DNA of 64,000 nt, from the NCBI GenBank assembly GCA_949289265.1, contig CASENE010000104.1:1-64000 (forward strand), read 5' to 3'. This document shows positions 10,445 through 19,300 of the stretch, one piece after another (positions within the stretch are counted from its first letter, which is position 1; each line of letters begins with the position of its first letter). This DNA comes from an uncultured Bacteroides sp. (GTDB taxonomy: Bacteria > Bacteroidota > Bacteroidia > Bacteroidales > Bacteroidaceae). The notes below the pieces were generated by a model that saw nothing but the letters and a program-made list of their open reading frames with translations, was not told the origin of the DNA and ran no database searches. A program made the translations under genes and the position numbers.

Positions 10445-10576
10445 AAGTCCGGTTCTTGATAGCAAGAGCAAAGGTAGCTCTTCTTTCCGTGGTATGCAAG
10501 GCGTGTAATCGTTTAATTTGAAATCTACCGATTTGAAACCGTCAGGCACCACGCTCCCTTCTGCCCGGATTGCTCG

Positions 10577-11503
10577 TCAGAACCACTTGATGCGGCGGAA
10601 CCAGACGAACGTGGCCGCCGACAGCAGCACCGACACCGCCACGATGCCGACAAAGGCGTGCGGATAGTCCTCGACGTGCAGGTGGACGTTCATGCCGTAG
10701 AAGCTGGCGATGAGCGTGGGAATCATCAGCGTGATGCTCAGGCTGGTCATGCGCTTCATGATGGCGTTGACGTTGTTGGAGATGACAGAGGCGAAGGCGT
10801 CCATCGTCCCGGTCAGGATGTCGCTGTAGATGTTCACCGTGTTCACCGCCTGCTTCAGTTCGATGAGCACGTCGTCCAGCAGGCCCATGTCCAGGTAGTC
10901 CGTGTCTTGGAAGATGTTCTTCAGGCGGCCTATCATCACCTCGTTGCCCCGGATGCTCGTGTCAAAATACACCAGCGACTTCTGCAGCTTCATCAGGCGC
11001 AGCAGGTCTTCGTTGCGGATGCTCTTCTCCAGCTCGTTCTCGGCCTCGGTCACCACGTTGTTGATTTGCTTCAGGTATTTCAGGAACCAGGCGGCCGAGG
11101 AATAGATGAGGCGCAGGATGAGGTCCAGCTTGTTGTTCACCCGGATGCCCTTGCGGCGGGTGTGCTCGATGAAGTCGTCCATCATTTCCGTGCGGTGGTA
11201 GCAGACGGAGACCACCACGTCGTCGCTGGTGATGATGCCGATGGGCACGGTGATAAAGGGGATGTCCGCCCGCCCGCTTTGCATGGGGATGCGCAGGATG
11301 GTGAGCAGCCAGTTGCCCTCGGTGTCGGTGCGGGGCCGCTCGTCCACGTCGGCAATGTCCGTCAGGAAGGACTCGGGCACCTGCAGCTGCCGGGTCAGGA
11401 AATCGAAGTCGTCGTTGTCCGGACATTCCACGCTGACCCAGCACCCCGGCTCCCATTGGGGCTTCTCGACGAAGCCGTTTTCGCTGTAGAGATACTTTCT
11501 CAT
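10577..11503 (-). CDS. corA: CorA-family magnesium transporter
   Basis: Inner-membrane Mg2+ (or Co2+) channel of the CorA/MIT family, 308 residues. The large cytoplasmic domain and the long stalk helix (about 130-240, with NNVVTEAENELEKSIRNEDLLRLMKLQKSL) are followed by two C-terminal TM helices. The signature YGMN that ends TM1 is present (SFYGMNVHL), and the protein ends in the short basic WFRRIKWF tail. The ATG at 11503 (MRKYLYSENG) fits the family. It is transcribed divergently from argS. Confidence 0.92.
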   Translation of the reverse strand: MRKYLYSENGFVEKPQWEPGCWVSVECPDNDDFDFLTRQLQVPESFLTDIADVDERPRTDTEGNWLLTILRIPMQSGRADIPFITVPIGIITSDDVVVSVCYHRTEMMDDFIEHTRRKGIRVNNKLDLILRLIYSSAAWFLKYLKQINNVVTEAENELEKSIRNEDLLRLMKLQKSLVYFDTSIRGNEVMIGRLKNIFQDTDYLDMGLLDDVLIELKQAVNTVNIYSDILTGTMDAFASVISNNVNAIMKRMTSLSITLMIPTLIASFYGMNVHLHVEDYPHAFVGIVAVSVLLSAATFVWFRRIKWF

Positions 11504-11593
11504 CTGTCTCGTAGGATTAGGTGGGGGCAAAGGTAAGAAAAAACTCTTCCCGTTCATCCTTCCCCATCCGCTCAGTATCTCGGTTTTTTGTCG

Positions 11594-11601
11594 TATCTTT
11601 G
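11594..11601 (+). promoter_or_regulatory. -7 promoter element of argS
   Basis: TATCTTTG followed by C, a strong match to TAnnTTTG, 26 bases before the argS ATG. The -33 element is weak. Confidence 0.65.
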
Positions 11602-11627
11602 CGCCCAAGACTAATAACGTAATCCTC

Positions 11628-13421
11628 ATGAAGATAGAAGAAAGACTGACCAAGGCCGTGGTAGACGGCTTGAAGGCACTCTACGGGCAGGAGGTACCCG
11701 CCGCGCAGGTGCAGTTGCAAAAGACGAAGAAAGAATTTGAGGGACACCTCACGCTGGTGGTATTCCCCTTCCTGCGCATCTCCCGCAAGGGCCCCGAGCA
11801 GACCGCCCAGGAGATAGGCGCCTACCTCGTGGCCAACGAGCCCGCCGTGGCCGCCTGTAACGTCATCAAAGGCTTCCTGAACCTGACGGTGGCCCCCGCC
11901 GCCTGGATTGAACTGCTGGACGACATCCACGCCCAGGAACGCTACGGCCTGACGCCCGCCACGCCCCAGTCGCCCCTGGTGATGATTGAATACTCGTCGC
12001 CCAACACCAACAAGCCCCTCCACCTGGGACACGTGCGCAACAACCTCCTGGGCAACGCCCTGGCCAACATCATCGCCGCCAACGGCAACCGCGTGGTCAA
12101 GACAAACATCGTCAACGACCGCGGCATACACATCTGCAAGTCCATGCTGGCCTGGCTGAAATACGGCAACGGCGAGACCCCACAGAGCAGCGGCAAGAAA
12201 GGCGACCACCTCATCGGCGACTACTACGTGGCCTTCGACAAGCACTACAAGGCCGAGGTGGCCGAACTGATGGAGAAGGGCATGACGAAGGAAGAGGCCG
12301 AAGCCGCCTCGCCCCTGATGAAGGAAGCCCGCGAGATGCTGGTCAAGTGGGAGGCAGGCGACCCCGAAGTGCGCGCCCTCTGGAAGCAGATGAACGACTG
12401 GGTCTACGCCGGCTTCGACGAGACGTACAAGATGATGGGCGTCAGCTTCGACAAGATATACTACGAGTCCGACACCTACCTCGAAGGCAAGAAGAAAGTC
12501 CTCGAAGGCCTGGACAAGGGACTCTTCTACCGCAAGGAGGACGGCTCCGTCTGGGCCGACCTGACCAAAGAAGGGCTCGACCACAAGCTCCTCCTCCGCT
12601 CCGACGGCACCTCCGTCTACATGACCCAGGACATCGGCACCGCCGAGCAGCGCTTCGCCGACTATCCCATCGACAAGATGATATACGTCGTGGGCAACGA
12701 GCAGAACTACCACTTTCAAGTCCTCTCCATCCTGCTGGACCGCCTCGGCTTCGAGTGGGGCAAGAGCCTCGTGCACTTCTCCTACGGCATGGTCGAGCTG
12801 CCCGAAGGCAAGATGAAGAGCCGCGAGGGCACCGTGGTCGACGCCGACGACCTCATGGCCGAGATGATTGCCACCGCCCGCGAGACCAGCGGCGACCTGG
12901 GCAAGCTGGACGGCCTCACCCCCGAGGAAGCCGAAGACATCGCCCGCATCGTCGGCCTGGGCGCACTGAAGTACTTCATCCTCAAGGTGGACGCCCGCAA
13001 GAATATGACCTTCAACCCCAAGGAGTCCATCGACTTCAACGGCAACACCGGCCCCTTCATCCAATACACCTACGCCCGCATCCGCTCCGTCCTGCGCAAG
13101 GCCGCCGAGGCCGGCATCGCCCTGCCCGAACGCCTGCCCCGGGGCGTCGCCCTCAGCACGAAGGAAGAGGGCCTCGTGCAGATGCTGGCCGACTTCGCCG
13201 CCGTCGTCCGCCAGGCCGGGCAGGACTACAGCCCCTCGCTCATCGCCAACTACTGCTACGACCTGGTGAAGGAATACAACCAGTTCTACCACGACTACAG
13301 CATCCTGCGCGAGACCGACGAGGCCGTGCGCCTCTTCCGCCTTGTCCTTTCCGCCGAGGTGGCCAAGGTGGTGAAGCTGGGCATGGGCCTGCTGGGCATT
13401 GAGGTGCCCGAACGGATGTAA
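11628..13421 (+). CDS. argS: Arginyl-tRNA synthetase
   Basis: Class I aminoacyl-tRNA synthetase that charges tRNA-Arg. The 597-residue protein shows the Arg-specific N-terminal Add-1 domain (about 1-110), the HIGH-type motif in NTNKPLHLGHVRNN near 125-138, a KMSKS-like KMKSREGTVV near 391-400, and a C-terminal anticodon-binding DALR domain with the family's final EVPERM. Normal length. The coding sequence is strongly GC-rich at third positions. Downstream, before the convergent ECF sigma gene, lies the long 22-bp-period array. Confidence 0.96.
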   Translation: MKIEERLTKAVVDGLKALYGQEVPAAQVQLQKTKKEFEGHLTLVVFPFLRISRKGPEQTAQEIGAYLVANEPAVAACNVIKGFLNLTVAPAAWIELLDDIHAQERYGLTPATPQSPLVMIEYSSPNTNKPLHLGHVRNNLLGNALANIIAANGNRVVKTNIVNDRGIHICKSMLAWLKYGNGETPQSSGKKGDHLIGDYYVAFDKHYKAEVAELMEKGMTKEEAEAASPLMKEAREMLVKWEAGDPEVRALWKQMNDWVYAGFDETYKMMGVSFDKIYYESDTYLEGKKKVLEGLDKGLFYRKEDGSVWADLTKEGLDHKLLLRSDGTSVYMTQDIGTAEQRFADYPIDKMIYVVGNEQNYHFQVLSILLDRLGFEWGKSLVHFSYGMVELPEGKMKSREGTVVDADDLMAEMIATARETSGDLGKLDGLTPEEAEDIARIVGLGALKYFILKVDARKNMTFNPKESIDFNGNTGPFIQYTYARIRSVLRKAAEAGIALPERLPRGVALSTKEEGLVQMLADFAAVVRQAGQDYSPSLIANYCYDLVKEYNQFYHDYSILRETDEAVRLFRLVLSAEVAKVVKLGMGLLGIEVPERM

Positions 13422-13527
13422 CGCGCGCCGCGCTTTCTTCCCGTCTTCATCTCCGGGGAGGGGGGCTGCCTGCCGGCCGGCACATGCCGGTTGCGGGCAG
13501 CCCCTTCTGTTTCCCCGCTTGCGGAAA

Positions 13528-13857
13528 CCTGTCGCCCCGCGGGAGAAAACTTGTCGTCCTGCGGGAGAAAACCTGTCGTCCTGCGGGGGAAAACCTGTCG
13601 TCCTGCGGGAGAAAACTTCCCGTCCTACGGGGAAAAACCTGTCGTCCTGCGGGAGAAAAGTTCATAGCTCGCCGCGCTATCGTTGTATCACGGCGCGCTA
13701 TGACTATATCACGGCGCGCTACAATCATATCGCGCCGAGCTATGAATTTTTCCTGCGTATGTCGTAAAGATTTCCCGCGGGGGACGCAAGGTTTTCCCCC
13801 GCAGGACGGGAAGTTTTCTTCCGCATGTCGCAGGCCTTCCCCCCGGGGGGGACGGCG
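13528..13857. repeat. Large 22-bp-period inverted array (15 units)
   Basis: Fifteen consecutive 22-base units. Units 1-6 (13528-13659) carry CGTCCTGCGGGAGAAAA or close variants. Units 7-10 (13660-13747) carry CACGGCGCGCTA-type cores; unit 10 is close to the reverse complement of unit 7. Units 11-15 (13748-13857) are reverse-complement versions of the first block, for example TTTTCCCCCGCAGGACG at 13792-13808. The phase never breaks, so units 2-7 face units 10-15 and the whole forms one long imperfect inverted repeat centred near 13703. It lies between convergent argS and an ECF sigma gene, with no credible coding sequence. Confidence 0.9.
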
Positions 13858-13871
13858 GGCGGGGCGGCGGG

Positions 13872-14471
13872 TCACCATCCCTTTGGCGCGTGCCAGAGCA
13901 AGAGCAGGGGGAGGAGGAGGGGCAGATAATCCTTGAGGCGGAGGCGCAGCAGGCGCACGGCCTGGCCGATGCGGTAGTTGACGGTCTGGGGCGACACGTC
14001 GAGCCGCTCGGCAATCTCCTTGTGGCTGAGGCGGCGGAAGCGGTGCATTACGAAGGCCTCGCGCAGGGGTTCGGGCAGTTCGCGGATGGCCTGGCCGATG
14101 CGTCGGCCCAGTTCGTCGAGCTGCGCGGGGTCGATGTCTTGCAGGGCTTCGAGGGTGCGGCGGTAGTAGGCGGTGTCGGCCCTCAGCCGGGCTTCGTCCT
14201 GCATCAGGCGGTTCAGGCAGCGGCGGTGCATCGCGCGCAGCAGGTACGGGCGGGGCGAGTGTTGGATGGGGAGGTGCTCCCGGTTTTCCCACAGCCACAG
14301 GAAGAGGTCTTGCGCGGTCTCCTCGGCGTCTTCTTGCGTCACCAGGCGGCTGCCGTAGGTGCAGAGCAAGGGGTAGTAGCGGCGGAAGAGGGCGTCGAAG
14401 GCCTGGCGGTCGCCGTCTTGCAGGAGGCGCAGCAGCAGGAGGTCGTCGGTGGCGCTAGGGGTCGGTTTCAT
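13872..14471 (-). CDS. FecI-like ECF sigma factor
   Basis: A 199-residue RNA polymerase sigma factor of the Bacteroidetes ECF group that controls SusC/SusD-type uptake genes. Region 2 is at about residues 20-90 (FRRYYPLLCTYGSRLVTQEDAEETAQDLFLWLW), region 4 at about 135-185 (LPEPLREAFVMHRFRRLSHKEIAERLDVSPQTVNYRIGQAV). The C-terminal tail LPLLLPLLLLWHAPKGW is hydrophobic, as often seen in this group. It is divergent from the FecR-like anti-sigma gene at 14634, which precedes SusC and SusD. Signal relay would run SusC plug, FecR, this sigma factor, then transcription of the locus. Confidence 0.92.
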   Translation of the reverse strand: MKPTPSATDDLLLLRLLQDGDRQAFDALFRRYYPLLCTYGSRLVTQEDAEETAQDLFLWLWENREHLPIQHSPRPYLLRAMHRRCLNRLMQDEARLRADTAYYRRTLEALQDIDPAQLDELGRRIGQAIRELPEPLREAFVMHRFRRLSHKEIAERLDVSPQTVNYRIGQAVRLLRLRLKDYLPLLLPLLLLWHAPKGW

Positions 14472-14506
14472 GGAAGCGTTGCGGTCGGGTGTGTTTCTTC
14501 TCGGTG

Positions 14507-14514
14507 CAAAGATA
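14507..14514 (-). promoter_or_regulatory. -7 promoter element of the ECF sigma gene
   Basis: Minus-strand TATCTTTG, a full match to TAnnTTTG, 36 bases before the sigma start. It indicates housekeeping transcription of the regulator. Confidence 0.55.
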
Positions 14515-14633
14515 GTCTTTAGCGGGCAGAAATGAAGTTTTTTCGGGGGAAAGTGAAAAAAAACGCCCTTTCCGTTTAGTAACCCTCCGGGGCAGGCTTG
14601 TCTTATAGATGTAAACCGAAACGATTCTGGAAC

Positions 14634-15662
14634 ATGCAAAGACGGATGACGATGAAGGACGAATATTGGGAAGACTGCCTGCTGCGCTATGCCAACGGCG
14701 AGACGGACGAGGCGGAGACGGCGCGGGTGGAGGCCTGGCTGGCGGAGTCGGACGAGCGGCGGGCGTTGCTGCGCAGGATACAGTTGCTGTCCCTGGCGGC
14801 CGATCTGCAGGCCAACCCGGCCACGCGCCGCGTGGACGAGGCCTTGCGCCGCGTGCACGGACGGTTGCGCCGCCGGCGTTGGGGCCGGGCGTGGCGCGTG
14901 GCGCAGCGGGTGGCGGCCGTAATGTTCTTGCCGGTGCTGGGGGCGGCCCTGTGGCTGTATGCCGGGCTGACGGCGCAGGCGGACTGCATGCTGGAGGCGC
15001 GCACCATGCCGGGGATGAACGCCACGGTGGTCTTGCCGGACAGCAGCGTGGTGGTGCTCAACTCGTCGTCGTCCCTGCGCTATCCCGCCCGCTTCTCCGG
15101 CCGGAGTCGCGAGGTGACCCTGCGCGGCGAGGCCTACTTCGACGTGCGCCGGCAGCCCGCGGGCCGTCCCTTCATTGTCCATACGCCCCACCGGGGCCGG
15201 GTGGAGGTGCGGGGCACGGAGTTCAACGTAGACGCCTATCCCGGCGAACGCTTCGTGCGTGCCACGCTGGTGACGGGCCTGGTGGACTTCGCATGCGTCG
15301 GCCCCGGGGGAGGCGAGAGCAGCCGGACGCTGCGCCCGGGCGAACGCCTGGTGTATGACGCCGAGCGGGGCGAGATGGACGTGAGCCGGGTGAACGTCGA
15401 GGTGGAGACGGCGTGGAAAGACGGCAAACTGGTCTTCCGGAAAACTCCCTTCGAGGAAATCCTCTGGATGCTGGGCAAGCGGTATAACGTGCGTTTCATC
15501 CTGAAGAACGAGGCCCTGAAGCAGCACACCTTTACCGGCGAGTTCGAGGGACAGCACCTGCCCCGCGTGCTCGAACAGTTCAGCCTGTCGTCCGACATCC
15601 GCTTCCGCTGGGTGGAGAACGCCGACGCGAAAGACGAGAAACAACTCATAGAAGTCTATTAG
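14634..15662 (+). CDS. FecR-family anti-sigma factor
   Basis: Inner-membrane anti-sigma factor of the FecR type, 342 residues from the ATG at 14634 (ATGs at 14646 and 14652 are possible). The N-terminal cytoplasmic sigma-binding domain (DUF4880-like) runs to about residue 75, a single TM helix (VAAVMFLPVLGAALWLYAGL) lies near 86-105, then the periplasmic FecR domain (about 120-220, with LPDSSVVVLNSSSSLRYPARF and REVTLRGEAYFDV) and the C-terminal DUF4974 domain (FRKTPFEEILWMLGKRYNVRF to SLSSDIRFRW). It senses the STN domain of the SusC at 15855 and controls the divergent sigma factor. Confidence 0.93.
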   Translation: MQRRMTMKDEYWEDCLLRYANGETDEAETARVEAWLAESDERRALLRRIQLLSLAADLQANPATRRVDEALRRVHGRLRRRRWGRAWRVAQRVAAVMFLPVLGAALWLYAGLTAQADCMLEARTMPGMNATVVLPDSSVVVLNSSSSLRYPARFSGRSREVTLRGEAYFDVRRQPAGRPFIVHTPHRGRVEVRGTEFNVDAYPGERFVRATLVTGLVDFACVGPGGGESSRTLRPGERLVYDAERGEMDVSRVNVEVETAWKDGKLVFRKTPFEEILWMLGKRYNVRFILKNEALKQHTFTGEFEGQHLPRVLEQFSLSSDIRFRWVENADAKDEKQLIEVY

Positions 15663-15742
15663 TGTATGAACCCCTTAAAACGAACTGCCATGAAAGAAGA
15701 AGAACACTGAACCGCTCACACGTCGGTTATCCCGAACGACAA

Positions 15743-15771
15743 GCGGGGAGGATGTTGCCGCATCTCCCCGC
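15743..15771 (+). promoter_or_regulatory. Hairpin in the SusC leader
   Basis: GCGGGGAGGATG at 15743-15754 pairs with CATCTCCCCGC at 15761-15771. No T tract follows, so it is not a standard terminator. It may protect or attenuate the susC transcript between the FecR gene and susC. Confidence 0.45.
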
Positions 15772-15854
15772 CTGTGTACCTGTGAAGCCTTCCGCCTGTT
15801 TGCCGACAGGACGGACAACTCCTTTGTCTTATCACTTAAAAACGATGCAAAGTT

Positions 15855-18800
15855 ATGGAAAAACAACGTGAATTCGCGCTGCCAGGCTCGAAATCTATCT
15901 TAATGTATGTTACCTCAAAAATACCTCTTGCCATGAAGTGTACATTGTTTATGCTATTTGTGTTCGCCGGTCTTGCCGTGGCCGGCGAGGGCCGCGCCCA
16001 GCGGACGGAACTTGACCTCTCGGTGCAGAACAGGACCGTGGAGGACGTCTTGCGCGAGATACAGGAAACGACCGGTTTTACCTTTTTCTACAACGACAAC
16101 GTGGTGGACACGGAACGCCGGGTGTCGGTCGACGTGCAGGGCGCCCCGATCCGTGAGGTGCTGGAGCAGGTGTTTGCCGGCACTGCCATCGGCTATAAGG
16201 TGACCGAGAGAAACATCGTGCTCTACAAGAAAGGCGTGGAAGATGCCGACAGCGTGCTGGCCCGGCAGCAACAGGGCAAGACCCTGCGCGGACAGGTGCT
16301 GGACGCCCAGGGCGCGGGCATCATCGGAGCAAGTATCCAGCTGAAAGGCACCTCGAAGGGCGCGATTACGGACCTGGACGGCCGTTTCCAACTGGACAAT
16401 GTGCCCGACGACGCCGTGCTGGTGGTCAGCTACGTGGGCTATCAGACGCAGGAACTGAAGGCAGCCGGCAGGACTTCCCTGCGGGTGGTGCTGAAGGAAG
16501 ACATGGAGCTGCTGGACGAGGTGGTCGTAGTGGGATACGGCATCTCGAAGAAGAGCGACATCACCGGCTCCGTGGCCTCCCTCAAGGGCGACGTCCTGGC
16601 CAAGCAGCCCGTGGGCGACGTGGGTACGGCCATGCAGGGGCGCATCCCCGGCGTCAGCATCACCTCGCAGTCCGGTTCGCCGGGCTCGGCGCCCACCATC
16701 CGCGTGCGGGGCATCGGCACGGTGAACGACTCCGAGCCGCTGTATGTGGTGGACGGCATGCCGGTGAGCAACATCTCCTACCTCAACCCCAACGACATTG
16801 CCTCCATCGAGGTGCTGAAAGACGCTTCGGCTTCGGCCATCTACGGTTCGCGCGGAGCCAACGGCGTCATCCTCATCAGCACCAAGGAGGGCACGGTGGG
16901 CAAGACAACCGTCAACTTCAACGCCTACTGGGGCGCGCAGACAGCCATCAACAACCTGGACCTGCTGACAGGCCCCGAGTGGTATGACTTCCAGCAGAAG
17001 GTGAACGAGACACGCGCCACGCCCATCGACCTCTCGAAAGTAGACCGCAACGTGTCGACCGACTGGATAGACGCCATCACCCGCACGGCCATGATTCAGA
17101 ACTATTATGTCGACCTGAGCGGCGGTTCGGGCGGTATCACCTATACGGCCAGTGCCGGCTATCTGAGCCAGGAGGGCACGGTGAAGGGCACGGACTACGA
17201 GCGTCTGTCCGTACGCCTGAATGCCAAGAACAAAATCAACGATACCTTTACGATAGGCACCAACCTCTCCACTTCGTTGTCCACCCGCCGGACGGTGCTG
17301 GAGAGCGACGAGGCCTATTCCATCATGAGCACGGCGCTGAAGATGGAGCCGGTGGTGCCGGTGCACAATGCCGACGGCAGCTACGGCTATTCGCAATATG
17401 CCGATATCTACAACCCGGTGGCTTCCATTGATTACTCCAACACCAAGCGCAAGAACCTCGACCTGGTGGGCTCTGTCTACGGCATCGTGAACTTCACCAA
17501 GCACCTGAGCTTCAAGACCAGCTTCGGAGTGGACATCCGCCGCATAGACGACTATGACTTCGTGCCGAAATACGAGGTCAGCCCCTCGCAGAAGACGGCC
17601 GAGAGCACCGTGACGCGCGGCTCGACCAACTACCTGAACTGGGTGTGGGAGAACACGCTGACCTACGGGCAACTGTTCAACCAGAAGCATGACTTCAAGG
17701 CGATGATAGGCTACACGATGGAGAGCACGCGCAACGAGGCCTTCACGGCCAGCAAGAACGGCGTGCCCGAAGGCTCGGAAGACCTGTGGTATATCGACGC
17801 GGCACAGACGGCCAACTCGGAGAAGGCCACCGGCAACGCCTGGGAGTCGTCCATGATTTCTTACCTGGCGCGTGTGAACTATGGGTACGACGACCGCTAT
17901 CTGGCGACGGCCAGCGTGCGCGTGGACGGCTCGTCGCGCTTCGGCAAGAACAACCGCTATGCCACCTTCCCCTCCTTCTCGCTGGCGTGGAAGGTTTCCA
18001 ACGAACGCTTCTTCCGCAACCTGCATGCCGACTGGATAGACCTGCTGAAGATTCGCGGCGGCTGGGGACAGATTGGCAACCAGAACATCGGCAACTACCT
18101 CTACCAGAACGTGCTGAGCTCGCACCAGCAATACCAGTATCTGTATGGCAAACCCGAAGAGGTCTATCAGGGCGTGACGGCCACGGCGTTGGGTAATCCG
18201 GACATCAAGTGGGAGACCACGGAGTCCACCAACATAGGCCTGGACATCGCTCTGTTCAAGTCGCTGACCCTGACGGCCGACTGGTATTCCAAGACCACGA
18301 AAGACATGCTGCTGACCGAGCCCATCCCCTCGCACATGGGGTTCGAGAGCGGGCCGGTGACCAACGTGGGCAGCGTGCGCAACCGCGGTTTCGAGTTTTC
18401 GGCGCAATGGCAGAAGCAACTGACCGACGACTGGTACCTGTCGGTGGGCGGCAACATCGCCACCGTGCACAACGAGGTGCTCAGCCTGGGCACGGGCAGC
18501 GCGCTGACGGGCGGCACGGTGTACAACCGTGGAAGCGCCACGCGCACCTATGTGGGCTCCAGTATCGGCGAGTTCTGGGGCTATAAGACGGGCGGCCTGA
18601 TTCAGACCGAAGAACAGCTGGCCAAAGTGCAGCAGCGTCAGCCGGGAGCCGGACTGGGCGACTTCATTTTCCAAGACCTGAACGGGTATGCCGAAGACGG
18701 GAAGACGCTGACGGGCAAGCCCGACGGCAAGCTGGACGACGCGGACAAGACCTCCATCGGAAGCCCCATTCCGGACTTTACCTACGGATTGAACCTGACG

Positions 18801-19274
18801 GTGGCCTACAAGAACTTCGACCTGGCCGTCTTCTTCGAGGGAGTGCATGGCAACGAGATTTTCAATGCCAACCGCGCCTACACCTTCTCCACCGGCAGCT
18901 CGTTCCAGAAGAACCGCGCCGTGCTGGACGCCTGGACGCCCGAAAACCGCGACACCGGCATCCCGCGCATCAACGGCGACGACAACAACGACAACATGCG
19001 CCTGTCGGACTTCTACGTGGAAGACGGCTCGTACCTGCGCCTGAAGAATCTCCAGGTGGGCTACACCTTCCCCCGCCAGCTGACCCAGCGGCTCAAGATA
19101 CAGCACCTGCGCGTCTACTTCAGCGCCCAGAACCTCTTTACGGTGACGGACTACACGGGGGCCGACCCCGAAATCGGCCAGTTGTCGGCCACGGACTACC
19201 TGAGCCGGGGCTTCGACTATGGCACTTACCCGCAGGCGCGCACCTTCACCGGAGGCATCAACATCACTTTCTAA
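15855..19274 (+). CDS. SusC/RagA-family TonB-dependent receptor with STN domain
   Basis: Outer-membrane active transporter, 1139 residues. Order: signal/TM segment (about 25-50), STN signalling domain (about 50-120, LDLSVQNRTVEDVLREIQETTGFTF), carboxypeptidase-like beta-sandwich (about 145-220, RGQVLDAQGAGIIGASIQLKG), TonB box region DEVVVVGYG near 222-230, plug domain with LYVVDGMPVSNISYLNPNDIASIEVLKDASASAIYGSRGANGV, then the 22-strand barrel ending RTFTGGINITF. The STN domain is the part that signals to FecR. It works with the SusD-like lipoprotein that follows after 26 bases. The substrate is not defined by sequence; downstream sulfatase and PHP enzymes suggest a sulfated or phosphorylated ligand. 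Confidence 0.95.
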   Translation: MEKQREFALPGSKSILMYVTSKIPLAMKCTLFMLFVFAGLAVAGEGRAQRTELDLSVQNRTVEDVLREIQETTGFTFFYNDNVVDTERRVSVDVQGAPIREVLEQVFAGTAIGYKVTERNIVLYKKGVEDADSVLARQQQGKTLRGQVLDAQGAGIIGASIQLKGTSKGAITDLDGRFQLDNVPDDAVLVVSYVGYQTQELKAAGRTSLRVVLKEDMELLDEVVVVGYGISKKSDITGSVASLKGDVLAKQPVGDVGTAMQGRIPGVSITSQSGSPGSAPTIRVRGIGTVNDSEPLYVVDGMPVSNISYLNPNDIASIEVLKDASASAIYGSRGANGVILISTKEGTVGKTTVNFNAYWGAQTAINNLDLLTGPEWYDFQQKVNETRATPIDLSKVDRNVSTDWIDAITRTAMIQNYYVDLSGGSGGITYTASAGYLSQEGTVKGTDYERLSVRLNAKNKINDTFTIGTNLSTSLSTRRTVLESDEAYSIMSTALKMEPVVPVHNADGSYGYSQYADIYNPVASIDYSNTKRKNLDLVGSVYGIVNFTKHLSFKTSFGVDIRRIDDYDFVPKYEVSPSQKTAESTVTRGSTNYLNWVWENTLTYGQLFNQKHDFKAMIGYTMESTRNEAFTASKNGVPEGSEDLWYIDAAQTANSEKATGNAWESSMISYLARVNYGYDDRYLATASVRVDGSSRFGKNNRYATFPSFSLAWKVSNERFFRNLHADWIDLLKIRGGWGQIGNQNIGNYLYQNVLSSHQQYQYLYGKPEEVYQGVTATALGNPDIKWETTESTNIGLDIALFKSLTLTADWYSKTTKDMLLTEPIPSHMGFESGPVTNVGSVRNRGFEFSAQWQKQLTDDWYLSVGGNIATVHNEVLSLGTGSALTGGTVYNRGSATRTYVGSSIGEFWGYKTGGLIQTEEQLAKVQQRQPGAGLGDFIFQDLNGYAEDGKTLTGKPDGKLDDADKTSIGSPIPDFTYGLNLTVAYKNFDLAVFFEGVHGNEIFNANRAYTFSTGSSFQKNRAVLDAWTPENRDTGIPRINGDDNNDNMRLSDFYVEDGSYLRLKNLQVGYTFPRQLTQRLKIQHLRVYFSAQNLFTVTDYTGADPEIGQLSATDYLSRGFDYGTYPQARTFTGGINITF

Positions 19275-19300
19275 GCTAACCCTAAAACCATCGCAGCATT

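Noticed and set aside
13528..13857. CRISPR array
   Set aside because: Repeats are contiguous 22-base units without unique spacers, units change orientation, and no cas genes are in the window.
15954..19106. Long minus-strand frame opposite the SusC gene
   Set aside because: His/Val/Gln-rich antisense artefact of the GC-rich SusC coding sequence; no start signal or domain.
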